From Pigmentiphaga litoralis (lineage in GTDB: Bacteria > Pseudomonadota > Gammaproteobacteria > Burkholderiales > Burkholderiaceae_B): DNA of 64,000 bases. Position 1 is the stretch's first letter. Each line of letters starts with the position of its first letter. The translations under genes were made by a program, and so were the position numbers. The notes under the pieces are model-generated. The model saw only the letters and a program-made list of their open reading frames with translations, searched no databases and was not told the origin of the DNA. Shown here piece by piece: positions 54,628 through 63,948 of the stretch. The stretch spans positions 1,254,801-1,318,800 of the forward strand of contig NZ_BMXQ01000001.1 in the NCBI RefSeq assembly GCF_014651835.1, in the 5' to 3' direction.

Positions 54628-56826
54628 TCAGAAGTCGATCGATGCCGACAGCACGAACGTGCGTGGCGAACCCACGGCCACGTAAGTGCCCGTCGTCAGC
54701 CAGTAGTTCTTGTCGAACAGGTTTTCGATGTTGGCGCGGAACACGACGGACTTGCCCGAGATGTTCGTGCGGTAGCGCGCGCCCACGTCGAAACGCGTCC
54801 AGCTGTCGAAGCGCTGCGTGTTCGTCACGTTCAGGTTGGAACCGCTGGTGTACACGGCGCGGCCGTTCAGGGCCAGGCCCTGCACCCACGGGGTGTCCCA
54901 ATCGAGGCCAGCGCTGGCGGTGATGGCGGGAACGCCCTGGACGGTGTTGCCGACGTTGGCCGCAGTGACCGAGCTGGTGACTTCGGGCTCGGTGAATGCC
55001 ACGCTGGCAATGCCGCGCAGGCCACGCTGGATCTCGCCGTAGGCTGACAACTCAAGGCCGCGGTAGCGGGTTTCACCGGTGTAGCCCAGGACTTGATTGC
55101 CCACCGGGCCAGTCGCCTGCGAGAGAGGACGCGTGATTTGGTACAGCGCGGCGCTCGTGGTCAGGCGGCCGAAGTCAGCTTTCACGCCGGCTTCAAGCTG
55201 CTTGGATTTGTAGGGGGGCAGGATCTCGCCGCGGTTGAGGTATTGAGTACCAACGATCGTGCCTCGCGTCAGACCCGCCGTGTAGTTACCGTAAACCGAG
55301 ACGTTCTGGATCGGCTTGAACACGATGCCGGCGAGCGGCGACACCGCACTCGCCTTGTAGGGTGCGGTGGCGATGCCAGTAGTCGTACTGAAGCTGTCCA
55401 CGCGAGCGGTCTGGTCACGCAACCCGAGCGTGATCAGCAGACGATCGTCCGCGAACGACATGGTGTCGCTGATGGCTACGCTGTGCAGTGTCGTGTCTGA
55501 AGCCAGGCGAGGGTCGAGACGCGACGCTGCAACCGGCACCAACGGGCTCGGGTTGTAGATGTTCGACGGGAAGCCTGTAGTAGTGTCCGGCGCGTTGGTG
55601 CCCACCGTAAAGGAATTGCCGCTCCTCTGCGTCAGCTGCGTGAACCCTGCGTTGATGGTGTGCTTGATCGGGCCGGTATTGAGGCGCCACCGCACGCCCG
55701 CGTTCGCGCTCACGGTATGGGAAAACGAGTCATAGAAGTTGTTCCGCACCCGGAAGTCGCCCGCGCTGTTGACTGCGGAAACCGACTGCGGGAAGACCTG
55801 TTCGGCGGTGCCGTCGCGATACCCGATGCCGCCATAGACCGCCACGGCGTCCGTCACGTCGTACTCAAGCCGTGTCGCAATGACGTTATCCCGCTGCACC
55901 AGCGCCGTACCCGGATACCAGTTCGCCCGAGCATCAGGTGGCGAGGGGATGGCGCCGATGGCGTCAAGGCTGATCTGCGGGCGGAAGTTGTCCGTGTCGT
56001 CGCGCTGCACGATGGCATCCAGGTACCACTTCAGACGGGATCCCTGATAGTCCAATGCCAGCGCGCCCAACTGGGTTTTCTGATCGCCGCCGTTGACCGT
56101 GCCTTCGCCGCCCCGCACCAACCCGTTGAAGCGGATGCCCCACTCGTTATCCTTGCCGAAGCGGCGACCGACATCGACGCCCACCGCCAGGTTCGACTTG
56201 CTCGTGAAGGTCGTGGTCAGGCGGGTCAGTGGCACATCGCTCGCGCGCTTGGTCACCACGTTGATGCTGCCCCCGACGCTGCCGCCCGGTGCGATGCCGT
56301 TGATGAGCGTGGCGGGCCCTTTCAGGATTTCCACGCGCTCCACGAGCTGTGCCGGGACCCGGCTTGCCGACAGGCCGTACAGGCCATTGATGGCCACGTC
56401 GCCCGCGCCGACCGCCAAGCCACGGATCGTGAACGTATCGTCAAAACCGCCCGTCCCCGTGGTCAGCCGCACCGACGCATCGTTCACGACGATGTCCGCC
56501 AGGGTGCGGGCCTGCACGTCTTCCACCGCTTGCGACGTGAAGTTGATGGTGCTGAACGGCACATTCATCGCGTCGCTCGTACCCAACAGACCCAGGCTGC
56601 CGCCCCGCGCGACCTGCCCGCCCGGCGCTGGCGGCTGAAGGCTGGCGCCGGACGTGCCGACCACGTCCACCTGACCCAGTGTGGATGGAGTCTGTGTAGC
56701 CGTCTGCGCCAGCGCATTGCCGGCAATCATGACCAGCCCGATACCCGCCAGATGGCGAACGATCGGACGCAGGACAGGGGCAGCGCCGCGCGACGAAGCG
56801 GAGCGTGAAGAGTGCGAGTGAGGCAT
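54628..56826 (-). CDS. TonB-dependent siderophore receptor
   Basis: Outer-membrane receptor of about 732 residues from MPHSHSSRSASSRGAAPVLR, with a signal ending at NALAQ. A TonB-box-like LGQVDVVG lies close after it. The plug domain (about 60-190; FTIRGLAVGAGDVAINGLYG, VERVEILKGPATLINGIAPG) and a 22-strand-type barrel end in the typical aromatic/hydrophobic close (PRTFVLSASIDF). It belongs to the FpvA/FhuA-like hydroxamate or ferric-siderophore class by the plug motifs. An alternative start about 12 codons upstream is possible. A Fur-box-like site lies 63 bp upstream. No siderophore synthesis or periplasmic uptake genes are adjacent. Confidence 0.9.
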   Translation of the reverse strand: MPHSHSSRSASSRGAAPVLRPIVRHLAGIGLVMIAGNALAQTATQTPSTLGQVDVVGTSGASLQPPAPGGQVARGGSLGLLGTSDAMNVPFSTINFTSQAVEDVQARTLADIVVNDASVRLTTGTGGFDDTFTIRGLAVGAGDVAINGLYGLSASRVPAQLVERVEILKGPATLINGIAPGGSVGGSINVVTKRASDVPLTRLTTTFTSKSNLAVGVDVGRRFGKDNEWGIRFNGLVRGGEGTVNGGDQKTQLGALALDYQGSRLKWYLDAIVQRDDTDNFRPQISLDAIGAIPSPPDARANWYPGTALVQRDNVIATRLEYDVTDAVAVYGGIGYRDGTAEQVFPQSVSAVNSAGDFRVRNNFYDSFSHTVSANAGVRWRLNTGPIKHTINAGFTQLTQRSGNSFTVGTNAPDTTTGFPSNIYNPSPLVPVAASRLDPRLASDTTLHSVAISDTMSFADDRLLITLGLRDQTARVDSFSTTTGIATAPYKASAVSPLAGIVFKPIQNVSVYGNYTAGLTRGTIVGTQYLNRGEILPPYKSKQLEAGVKADFGRLTTSAALYQITRPLSQATGPVGNQVLGYTGETRYRGLELSAYGEIQRGLRGIASVAFTEPEVTSSVTAANVGNTVQGVPAITASAGLDWDTPWVQGLALNGRAVYTSGSNLNVTNTQRFDSWTRFDVGARYRTNISGKSVVFRANIENLFDKNYWLTTGTYVAVGSPRTFVLSASIDF

Positions 56827-56889
56827 CGATGGGTCCAGAAGCACGGCGGACGGCGCCATGCGGCAATGAGAGAGAGATAACGAATCGCC

Positions 56890-56908
56890 GCTAATGATAA
56901 CAATACTC
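56890..56908 (-). promoter_or_regulatory. Fur-box-like site upstream of the TonB receptor
   Basis: GCTAATGATAACAATACTC matches the 19-bp consensus GATAATGATAATCATTATC at 14 positions. It lies in the region where a promoter for the receptor gene is expected. Iron repression is the likely meaning. Confidence 0.65.
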
Positions 56909-57070
56909 ACTTGTGTTTCTCTACTCATTTGATGCGAACCTTGGTGCCCTAGTGCAGATAGTTGTTCGGTCAACACAGTTAGCGCGGAGCCCGTTGCCGC
57001 TTGCCACGGCTGCCGCGCCGTCACGCAGCGGTAGAATCGATGCCCGTTACCCACAGCTCGAGTCTTTCCC

Positions 57071-57850
57071 ATGCGCATCGCCACCTGGAACGTCAACTCC
57101 CTTACCGTGCGGCTGCCGCAGGTGCTTGCCTGGCTGCAGGACAACCCGATGGAAGCACTCTGTCTGCAGGAGCTGAAGCAGGTAGACGAAAAGGTGCCCG
57201 TCGACGCCTTTCGCGAGGCGGGCTACCACATCGCGTTCATCGGCCAGAAGACGTACAACGGCGTCGCCATCATCTCGAAGGCCGAGCCGCGCGACATCCA
57301 GCGCAACATTCCAGGCTTTGACGACGATCAGCAGCGGGTGATCGCCGTCACCCTGGACTCCCCCCGGGGCGACGTGCGCATCATCTGTGCGTACTGCCCC
57401 AACGGCCAGGCCATCGGCAGCGACAAGTACGAGTACAAGCTCAGCTGGTATCGGGCCTTCACGGCGTATGTGCGTGGCGAGATGGCCAAGTACCCGCGGC
57501 TGGCCGTGCTGGGCGACTACAACATCGCGCCCGACGATCGCGACGTGCACGATCCGGCCAAGTGGGAGGGCAGCGTGCTGGTGTCCGAAGCTGAACGCAG
57601 TGCGTTTCGCATGCTGCTCGGCCTGGGACTGTCCGACGCTTTCCGCCTGTTCGAGCAGGAGCCCAAGTTGTTCAGCTGGTGGGATTACCGGATGATGGGC
57701 TTTCGCCGGAACGCAGGCCTGCGCATCGACCACATCCTGCTGTCCGACCCGCTCAAGGCGGTGTGCCGCGCCTGCACCATCGACAAGACGCCCCGGCGCA
57801 ACGAACAGCCGTCGGACCATACGCCGGTGGTGGCGACGCTGGATCTTTGA
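57071..57850 (+). CDS. xth: Exodeoxyribonuclease III
   Basis: 259-residue Mg-dependent apurinic/apyrimidinic endonuclease and 3'-5' exonuclease for base-excision repair. The EEP-family motifs are complete: WNVNSL with N7, CLQELK with E34, NGVAIISK, LGDYNIAPDDRDVHD, the R-x-D-H motif (GLRIDHILL) and the terminal SDHTPV histidine. It is divergent from the TonB receptor. Length normal. Confidence 0.95.
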   Translation: MRIATWNVNSLTVRLPQVLAWLQDNPMEALCLQELKQVDEKVPVDAFREAGYHIAFIGQKTYNGVAIISKAEPRDIQRNIPGFDDDQQRVIAVTLDSPRGDVRIICAYCPNGQAIGSDKYEYKLSWYRAFTAYVRGEMAKYPRLAVLGDYNIAPDDRDVHDPAKWEGSVLVSEAERSAFRMLLGLGLSDAFRLFEQEPKLFSWWDYRMMGFRRNAGLRIDHILLSDPLKAVCRACTIDKTPRRNEQPSDHTPVVATLDL

Positions 57851-57950
57851 TCACGCTTCCATTTCGAAACAGGAACGCTTCTCATTTCTGCTAAATTAGG
57901 GGGATGTCACGTGCGCCATGCGGCGTGCGACCGTATCGACGGAGTCCATC

Positions 57951-58442
57951 GTGCATCCTTCCTCCCTCCCCTCTGCCGTGCTGCCGCTGCGGCCCGGCAC
58001 CCCGATGGAACAATGGAAACGGGCGATCGAGGCCGGGAACGAGGCGTTCACCGGCGCCAACCCCGCGACGGCCCTGGGCCACTACCGCCTTGCCCTGCGA
58101 ATCGCCCAGACCCTGGTCGGCGACTGGCCCGATCATGACGCGTCCCTGGCGGCGCTGGTGGTCTCCCACCACAACCTGGCGGATCTGCACCGGCTGAGTA
58201 ACGCGGACGACGACGCGATCCAGCACGTATGTGATGCGCACGACCTGCTGCAGCGGCTCATTGCCGATCCGGACACCGACCTGGCGCTGCGTCAGGCCGC
58301 GCTGCGCCATACGCGCCAGACCCTGCATGAATTGCTGCGATGCGCCCGCACGACGCCCACGCATGCGCGCGTGCAGGCCAGTCTGGCCCACGGCCGCCAG
58401 GGTCTGACGGTGGTCGCCGCTGCCGAATTTCCCAGCCATTGA
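57951..58442 (+). CDS. Hypothetical helical protein (TPR-like)
   Basis: 163 residues from a GTG with GGAG 8 bp upstream; a longer start at 57918 lacks such a site. Helical repeats resemble degenerate TPR units: EQWKRAIEAGNEAF, LGHYRLALRIAQTL, VVSHHNLADLHRL, LRHTRQTLHELLR. No signal peptide. Small proteins of this kind occur near sodA-type genes in several Burkholderiales, but I know no function. Followed 136 bp later by sodA. Confidence 0.7.
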   Translation: MHPSSLPSAVLPLRPGTPMEQWKRAIEAGNEAFTGANPATALGHYRLALRIAQTLVGDWPDHDASLAALVVSHHNLADLHRLSNADDDAIQHVCDAHDLLQRLIADPDTDLALRQAALRHTRQTLHELLRCARTTPTHARVQASLAHGRQGLTVVAAAEFPSH

Positions 58443-58577
58443 CGGGAACGCGCCGCCACCGCCACGGCCACAGCCGGCACGAACGTTGCGGCGCAGTCCG
58501 CCAGGCCACCCCCGCCCCTGTCACCACGACACCCGCTCGGCCTCTTGTTGTTCCATTCTGTCCACGGAGATCACACC

Positions 58578-59189
58578 ATGCCCTATACCCTGCCAGCACT
58601 GCCGTATGCCTACGATGCCCTGGAGCCGCATATCGACGCCCAGACGATGGAAATCCATCACACCAAGCACCACCAGACTTACATCAACAACGTCAATGCG
58701 GCGCTGGAAAACAACCCGCTTGGCGACCAACCGGTCGAGCAACTGGTCCAGTCGATCGACTCGCTGCCCGAAAACCTGAAGGGCGTCGTCCGCAACAACG
58801 GCGGCGGCCATGCCAACCACAGCCTGTTCTGGACGGTGATGTCGCCGTCGGGTGGCGGCGCGCCGACCGGCAGCGTGGCGGCGGCCATCGATTCGGACCT
58901 GGGCGGCTATGACGCCTTCAAGGACGCCTTCACCAAGGCGGCGCTGACCCGCTTCGGCAGTGGCTGGGCCTGGCTCAGTGTGACGCCGGCCGGCAAGCTG
59001 GTGGTCGAGAGCACCGGCAACCAGGACAGCCCGCTCATGACCGGCAATACGCCCATCCTGGGCCTGGACGTGTGGGAACACGCCTACTACCTGAAGTATC
59101 AGAACCGCCGCCCGGAATACATTTCGGCGTTCTACAACGTCGTGGACTGGCAGGAAGTGTCCCGCCGTTTCGACGCCGCCAAGGGCTGA
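58578..59189 (+). CDS. sodA: Superoxide dismutase, Mn/Fe family (Mn-type signatures)
   Basis: 203-residue cytoplasmic enzyme dismutating superoxide. Metal ligands are H27 (IHHTKHH), H81 ([10 protein letters not shown]), D164 and H168 (LDVWEHAYY). [10 protein letters not shown] and NQDSPLM are the Mn-type variants, as opposed to AAQVWNHTFYW of FeSOD; actual metal use may be cambialistic. The start at ATG 58578 gives the canonical [23 protein letters not shown] metal transporter follows 4 bp after the stop, so the two are likely cotranscribed. Confidence 0.93.
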   Translation: MPYTLPALPYAYDALEPHIDAQTMEIHHTKHHQTYINNVNAALENNPLGDQPVEQLVQSIDSLPENLKGVVRNNGGGHANHSLFWTVMSPSGGGAPTGSVAAAIDSDLGGYDAFKDAFTKAALTRFGSGWAWLSVTPAGKLVVESTGNQDSPLMTGNTPILGLDVWEHAYYLKYQNRRPEYISAFYNVVDWQEVSRRFDAAKG

Positions 59190-59193
59190 TCAC

Positions 59194-60105
59194 GTGGCCG
59201 CCAGCAGCCGCCCGGCTCCCAATGGCTGGCACCTGATGCGCAAGCGCATCGGGGCGGCCATTGCCCTTGCGGGCCTGGTGATCCTGCTGCACCGCGCGTG
59301 GACCACCACCGCAATGCAGGATCCCAGGGTGATGAACGCCCTGCTGGGCGGCCTGATGGCCGCCGGGGCAACGGCCTTGGGCGCGCTGCCGGTGCTGTTC
59401 TCGCAGCGCATGTCCGACCGCGTGCAGGACAGCCTGTTCGGATTCGGCGCGGGCGTGATGCTCGCAGCCAGTGCGTTTTCCTTGGTCGTGCCCGGCATTG
59501 CCGCCGCCAAGGACCAGGGCGCCGGCCCCTGGGAAGCCGGCCTGATCGTGGGCGGCGCCATTCTGCTCGGTGCGCTGATGCTGTTGCTGATGGAGCGGTG
59601 GCTTCCGCACGAACACTTCATCAAGGGTGTCGAAGGCCGCCAGGGCAACGCCACCCCGCTGGCCGTCAAACGGACATGGATGTTCGTGTTCGCGATTGCC
59701 TTGCACAATATTCCGGAAGGTCTTGCCATCGGCGTGGCCTTCGCCAGTACCGACCCGCTGCGCGCGGCCGCGTTGTCCACGGGCATCTCGATTCAGGACG
59801 TACCTGAAGGGCTGGTGGTGGCGATCGCGCTGGCGTCGATCGGATACCGCCGCGTGACGGCGGTTGTGCTCGCCATTCTGTCTGGCCTGGTGGAGCCGGT
59901 TGCCGCCGTGCTGGGAGCGTCCTTGCTCAGCTATTCGGCTGCGCTGCTGCCCTGGGGACTGGGCCTGGCCGCGGGCGCCATGCTGTTCGTGATCAGCCAC
60001 GAGATCATTCCCGAATCGCACCGCAAGGGGCATGAGGTCTATGCCACCGTGGGGTTGATGATGGGATTCGTGATCATGATGCTGCTGGATACCGCGCTGG
60101 GTTGA
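59194..60105 (+). CDS. ZIP-family metal transporter
   Basis: 303-residue inner-membrane divalent-cation importer of the ZIP (ZupT/GufA-like) family. It starts at a GTG 4 bp after the sodA stop. The conserved helix 4 motif HNIPEGLAIGVAF and helix 5 motif DVPEGLVVAIAL are present, and a further HEIIPESH motif lies near the C-terminus. Eight helices are apparent. Coupled with a Mn-type superoxide dismutase it may supply Mn(II), though Zn or Fe import is equally compatible. Confidence 0.9.
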   Translation: MAASSRPAPNGWHLMRKRIGAAIALAGLVILLHRAWTTTAMQDPRVMNALLGGLMAAGATALGALPVLFSQRMSDRVQDSLFGFGAGVMLAASAFSLVVPGIAAAKDQGAGPWEAGLIVGGAILLGALMLLLMERWLPHEHFIKGVEGRQGNATPLAVKRTWMFVFAIALHNIPEGLAIGVAFASTDPLRAAALSTGISIQDVPEGLVVAIALASIGYRRVTAVVLAILSGLVEPVAAVLGASLLSYSAALLPWGLGLAAGAMLFVISHEIIPESHRKGHEVYATVGLMMGFVIMMLLDTALG

Positions 60106-60230
60106 GCCGCACGCTGCCAGCACGCCCAGACGCATAAGCGCCTTTACGCACAGGGAATGCGTTGATACCGCCATTTAATTAGCCTGGCTATCCTTTCACC
60201 CGGTGAATCTTTTCACGGAGGAGGGACAGC

Positions 60231-61391
60231 ATGGCAAGAGCAAGAAAAGGGAAGGCATCACTGCGTCGCGACCTACAGCGTTTCAGCCCGTCACTGACGT
60301 GGGGAGCGGGCCTGGCAGGGCTAGCAGGCCTGGCGGTGGCCAGCAGCGGCGCATGTGCACAAAACGTGCAGTTGTATGGCGCCATGGATACGGGTCTCGA
60401 GTATGTGACCCACGCCAACGCTGCGGGCAACGGTGTGCTGCGCATGCCGAACGTCACGGGAGGCCTCATGGCTTCGCGATGGGGACTGCGCGGGCAGGAA
60501 GACCTTGGCGACGGACTGAAGGTGTCGTTCGCGCTGGAAAGCGGCTTTGGAACAGACAGCGGCGTCCAGGGCCAGGGCGGGCGGCTGTTCGGACGTCAAG
60601 CCTGGGTCGCGCTGGGCTCGCGCCTCGGGCAGCTGACCTTCGGCCGGCAGTACAACGCCACCTTGTTTGCCATTGGCGATTCCGACGTCATGGGACCGGC
60701 GGTGTACGGTCTGGGCAGCCTGGACAACTACATTCCGAACACGCGGTCGGACAACGCCATCGGCTATCGCGGCACCTATGACAAATTCACGACGGTGCTG
60801 ACCTACAGTCTGGGGCGTGACGTGTCGGCAGCGGGTGGCCCGGCAGCCACCAACTGCCCGGGCGAACGCGCCGATGACCGCAAGGCCTGCCGCCAGGTGG
60901 CGGGAACGCTCAAGTACGACACCCGTGGGGGCGGCGTGGCGGTGGGCTACGATCAGTTCCGGGGCGGCCCCAACGCCGCTGGCGGACTGACGGACAGCGA
61001 CCGGACGGATACCCGCCACTTGCTGACGGGTTACGTCAAGTTCGGCCAGTTGAAACTGGGGGCCGGCTGGATCGCGCGCACCACGCGCGCCGCAGTCAAG
61101 TCGGATAGCGACCTGTACTACCTGGGCGCCAGCTATCCCCTGACGGCAGCCTGGACGCTTGACGCCGAAATCGCCCGGCTGCGCTCGTCGATCGACAACG
61201 GAAAGTCCACGCTTGCCGCGGCGCGCGCCACCTACGCCATCAGCAAGCGCACGGCGGTGTACGGCCTGGCGGGCTTCATCGACAACAACGCCGGCGCCAA
61301 CCTGTCGGTCAGTGGCGGGCAGGCCTTGAGCGGACTGTCTTATGGCGTCAATCAGGCAGGCGTGATGGCAGGGATGCGTCACCTCTTCTGA
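60231..61391 (+). CDS. Gram-negative general porin (Burkholderiales type)
   Basis: 386 residues with a signal peptide (LAGLAGLAVASSGACAQ) and a 16-strand barrel opening with NVQLYGAMDTGLEYVTHANA. Typical features: SRWGLRGQEDLGDGLKVSFA, LFGRQAWVALG, LTFGRQYNATLFAIGD and the C-terminal phenylalanine (MAGMRHLF) for outer-membrane insertion. Preceded by a strong GGAGGAGGG ribosome site. The last 13 bp overlap the 3' end of the convergent acyl-CoA dehydrogenase gene. Confidence 0.93.
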   Translation: MARARKGKASLRRDLQRFSPSLTWGAGLAGLAGLAVASSGACAQNVQLYGAMDTGLEYVTHANAAGNGVLRMPNVTGGLMASRWGLRGQEDLGDGLKVSFALESGFGTDSGVQGQGGRLFGRQAWVALGSRLGQLTFGRQYNATLFAIGDSDVMGPAVYGLGSLDNYIPNTRSDNAIGYRGTYDKFTTVLTYSLGRDVSAAGGPAATNCPGERADDRKACRQVAGTLKYDTRGGGVAVGYDQFRGGPNAAGGLTDSDRTDTRHLLTGYVKFGQLKLGAGWIARTTRAAVKSDSDLYYLGASYPLTAAWTLDAEIARLRSSIDNGKSTLAAARATYAISKRTAVYGLAGFIDNNAGANLSVSGGQALSGLSYGVNQAGVMAGMRHLF

Positions 61392-63175
61392 GGGCCGTTC
61401 ACGGATGACGAAACGGCCGAGTCCGCCTGAATGGCCGCAGCCAGCCACAAGGCCTCTGGCAGCAACTGCCGAACGTAGAAACGCCCGGTGTCCCGCTTGG
61501 CTGCATGCCAAGGCTCCTGCGTCGGGTTGGCGGCGGCGGCGTGCAGCATGCGCGCCCACAGGTAGGTCGTCGCCAGATGCCCCAGCAGGCGCAGGTACGA
61601 GCTTGCGGCGGCCAGGCGGGCCGGCTCGGACGCGGTAGCGAGCAAGGTCGTGACGTCCTTTACGGTGCCAGCGAGCGTGGCGAGGGCGGCATCGATCTCC
61701 TCATCATGCGCTGTAGCGCCCTCGCCCTTGGATCGGCGAGTCCAACGGTCGATCGACGCCAGCAAGACAGCCAGGCCGTGGCCATCGCCCAGTGCTTTGC
61801 GCTGCAGAAGGTCAATGGCCTGGATGCCAGTCGTGCCTTCATACAGGGTGATGACACGCGCATCGCGCAGCAATTGTTCAATGCCAGTGGCAGTCATGTA
61901 GCCGTGCCCGCCGTGCACCTGCAGCGCCAGGCTCACCGCCTGTTGCGCGTTTTCGCAAACGAAACCTTTGACGATGGGCGTGAGCAATCCCAGCAAGGCG
62001 GCCGCATCGGCGCGGTGCGCCGGGTCGCAATGGCCCCGCGCAGCGTCCATCACGGCGGCGTCCATCACTGAGGCGTCGATCAGCGCAGCGGACCAGCAGA
62101 TCAGCGCCCTGCCCCCTTCCACCCAGGCGCGTTGAATCGCGAGCATGCGCGCGACGTCGGGGTGGGCGATCAGCAGGCTGGGCTCGGCCAGGGTGGTGCC
62201 TGGCGTACTGACCGCCTTGCCCTGCCGTCTTTCGCCGGCATACCGCGCCGCGTTCTGCCACGCAATGTCCGCCAGGCCCACCGCCTGCGCGCCCGCCAGC
62301 AAGCGTGCACGGTTCATCATGGGGAACATGGCGGCAAGGCCACGCTGCGGGTCCCCGATCCGCCACCCCACGGCCCCCTCGAACCGGAGGGTGCACGTGG
62401 GACTGCCATGCAAACCCATCTTGTGTTCGATCCCGTCGCAATGCACCCGGTTGCGCGTTCCATCCTCCAGCCATTTGGGCACCAGGAACAAGGTCAGGCC
62501 GCGGGTGCCCGGCGGCGCATCGGGCAGGCGGGCCAGCACCAGGTGCACGATGTTCGCCGTCAGGTCGTGATCGCCGCCGCTGGCAAAGATCTTGGTGCCG
62601 GTGATGCGGTAGCTGCCGTCAGGCGCCACCGCGGCCCGGGTGCGCAGCAAGCCAAGGTCGGAGCCGGCCTGCGCCTCACTCAGGCACATCGTGGCCAGGA
62701 CGGATCCGTCGGCAAGCAAGGGCCCCCAGCGCGCGATCAGGTCAGGCGACGCCGACGCTTGCAGGCACGCCAGCGCGCAGGGATTGACGGCCTCCGCCAT
62801 GACGAACGCATGGCAGGCGGCGCTCAGGATTTCCTGCTGGATCGTGAACAGCACGTGCGGCAGGCCTTCGCCGCCCAGTTCCGGATCGGCGCATAGAAGC
62901 GGCCATCCTTGAGCGCAGAAGGCGGCATACGCCTCTGGAAAACCGGCAGGTGTCTGCACGCCGGACGCCGTCCAGGTACACCCCTGCGCATCGGCGCCTG
63001 CATTGAGGGGCAGGATGGTGTCTATCGCGAAACGCCCCATTGCGTCGACAATGTGGTCGACCAGAAGGCTGTCCAGGTGCTGCGCGCCGGCGAGACTGCC
63101 CGGCAGATCCGGCGCACTGAGCACCTCGAACAGCAGAAACCGGATGTCGCGCAGCGGCGGCTCGAACGCAAGCAC
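61379..63175 (-). CDS. Acyl-CoA dehydrogenase, long DmdC-type
   Basis: 598-residue flavoenzyme that desaturates acyl-CoA. The start is a GTG right behind AAGGAGG (63175), giving VLAFEPPLRDIRFLLFEVLS, the typical N-terminus of the DmdC/AcdA-like long family. It has CLSEAQAGSDLG, ASGGDHDLTANIVHLVLAR, and the catalytic glutamate in LYEGTTGIQAIDLLQRK. The C-terminal extension (about 100 residues past this motif) is typical of the group that includes methylthiopropionyl-CoA dehydrogenase. Downstream partner of the SDR gene, 11 bp away. Confidence 0.9.
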   Translation of the reverse strand: MLAFEPPLRDIRFLLFEVLSAPDLPGSLAGAQHLDSLLVDHIVDAMGRFAIDTILPLNAGADAQGCTWTASGVQTPAGFPEAYAAFCAQGWPLLCADPELGGEGLPHVLFTIQQEILSAACHAFVMAEAVNPCALACLQASASPDLIARWGPLLADGSVLATMCLSEAQAGSDLGLLRTRAAVAPDGSYRITGTKIFASGGDHDLTANIVHLVLARLPDAPPGTRGLTLFLVPKWLEDGTRNRVHCDGIEHKMGLHGSPTCTLRFEGAVGWRIGDPQRGLAAMFPMMNRARLLAGAQAVGLADIAWQNAARYAGERRQGKAVSTPGTTLAEPSLLIAHPDVARMLAIQRAWVEGGRALICWSAALIDASVMDAAVMDAARGHCDPAHRADAAALLGLLTPIVKGFVCENAQQAVSLALQVHGGHGYMTATGIEQLLRDARVITLYEGTTGIQAIDLLQRKALGDGHGLAVLLASIDRWTRRSKGEGATAHDEEIDAALATLAGTVKDVTTLLATASEPARLAAASSYLRLLGHLATTYLWARMLHAAAANPTQEPWHAAKRDTGRFYVRQLLPEALWLAAAIQADSAVSSSVNGPQKR

Positions 63176-63186
63176 GGCAGCCTCCT

Positions 63187-63948
63187 TCAGCGGGGCGCGA
63201 GCCGTATCGCGCCGTCCAGCCTGATCGTCTCGCCGTTCAGATAGGCACATGTTGCGATGTTGACGACCTGATCGGCAAATTCGTCGGGCCGGCCGAGGCG
63301 CGACGGAAAGGGGATCGCCGCCGCCAACGACGCACGAACCGGCTCGGACGCCGTCTGCAGCAGGGGCGTATCGAAGATGCCGGGGGCGATGGCCATGGCA
63401 CGAATCCCGAAAGGCGCGAATTCGCGCGCCATCTGCAGCGTCAGTGCGGTCAGCCCGCCTTTGGCGGCGGCATACGCTGCCTGACCGACCTGGGCCTCGA
63501 AGGCCGCGGCCGACGTCGTGAAGACGATGGCGCCCCGTTCGCCATCGGCCAGCGGATCCAGCGTCATCATCCGCGCGGCGGCAAGACGCGTCGCATTGAA
63601 CGCGCCAATCAGGTTCAGCTCCAGGATGCGGCGGAACGCTTCCATTGGCATGGGTCCGTCCTTGCCAACGATGCGGCCCGGCGCGCCACCGCCGGCACAA
63701 TTGACCAGCAGGCGAGCAGGACCCTGGGCAGCCGCAGCGTCAGACAGTGCGGCTTCAAGTGACGGCGTGTCGGTCACGTCGCAGTGCAACGCCAGCCCGC
63801 CAATGGCGTCGGCCAACTGCCGTGCAGCGTCGAGCTGGATGTCGAGCACCGCGACCCGCGCCCCCGCCCTGGCCAGCCGACGTGCCGTCGCCGCCCCGAG
63901 GCCGGACGCACCGCCGGTGACGAGAACAGGAGTATCAACGAGTTGCAT
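63187..63948 (-). CDS. SDR-family oxidoreductase (3-hydroxyacyl-CoA dehydrogenase type)
   Basis: 253-residue short-chain dehydrogenase. NAD motif TGGASGLGAATA at 12-23, D in CDVTD, NCAGGG, catalytic Ser in FTTSAAA and Y-x3-K in AAYAAAKGGLTALT. It resembles the HSD17B10/FabG-like hydroxyacyl-CoA dehydrogenases that often sit in beta-oxidation-like operons. The acyl-CoA dehydrogenase gene follows after 11 bp, so both probably act on the same CoA ester. Upstream of its start the window ends; a possible end of another gene is seen there. Confidence 0.9.
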   Translation of the reverse strand: MQLVDTPVLVTGGASGLGAATARRLARAGARVAVLDIQLDAARQLADAIGGLALHCDVTDTPSLEAALSDAAAAQGPARLLVNCAGGGAPGRIVGKDGPMPMEAFRRILELNLIGAFNATRLAAARMMTLDPLADGERGAIVFTTSAAAFEAQVGQAAYAAAKGGLTALTLQMAREFAPFGIRAMAIAPGIFDTPLLQTASEPVRASLAAAIPFPSRLGRPDEFADQVVNIATCAYLNGETIRLDGAIRLAPR

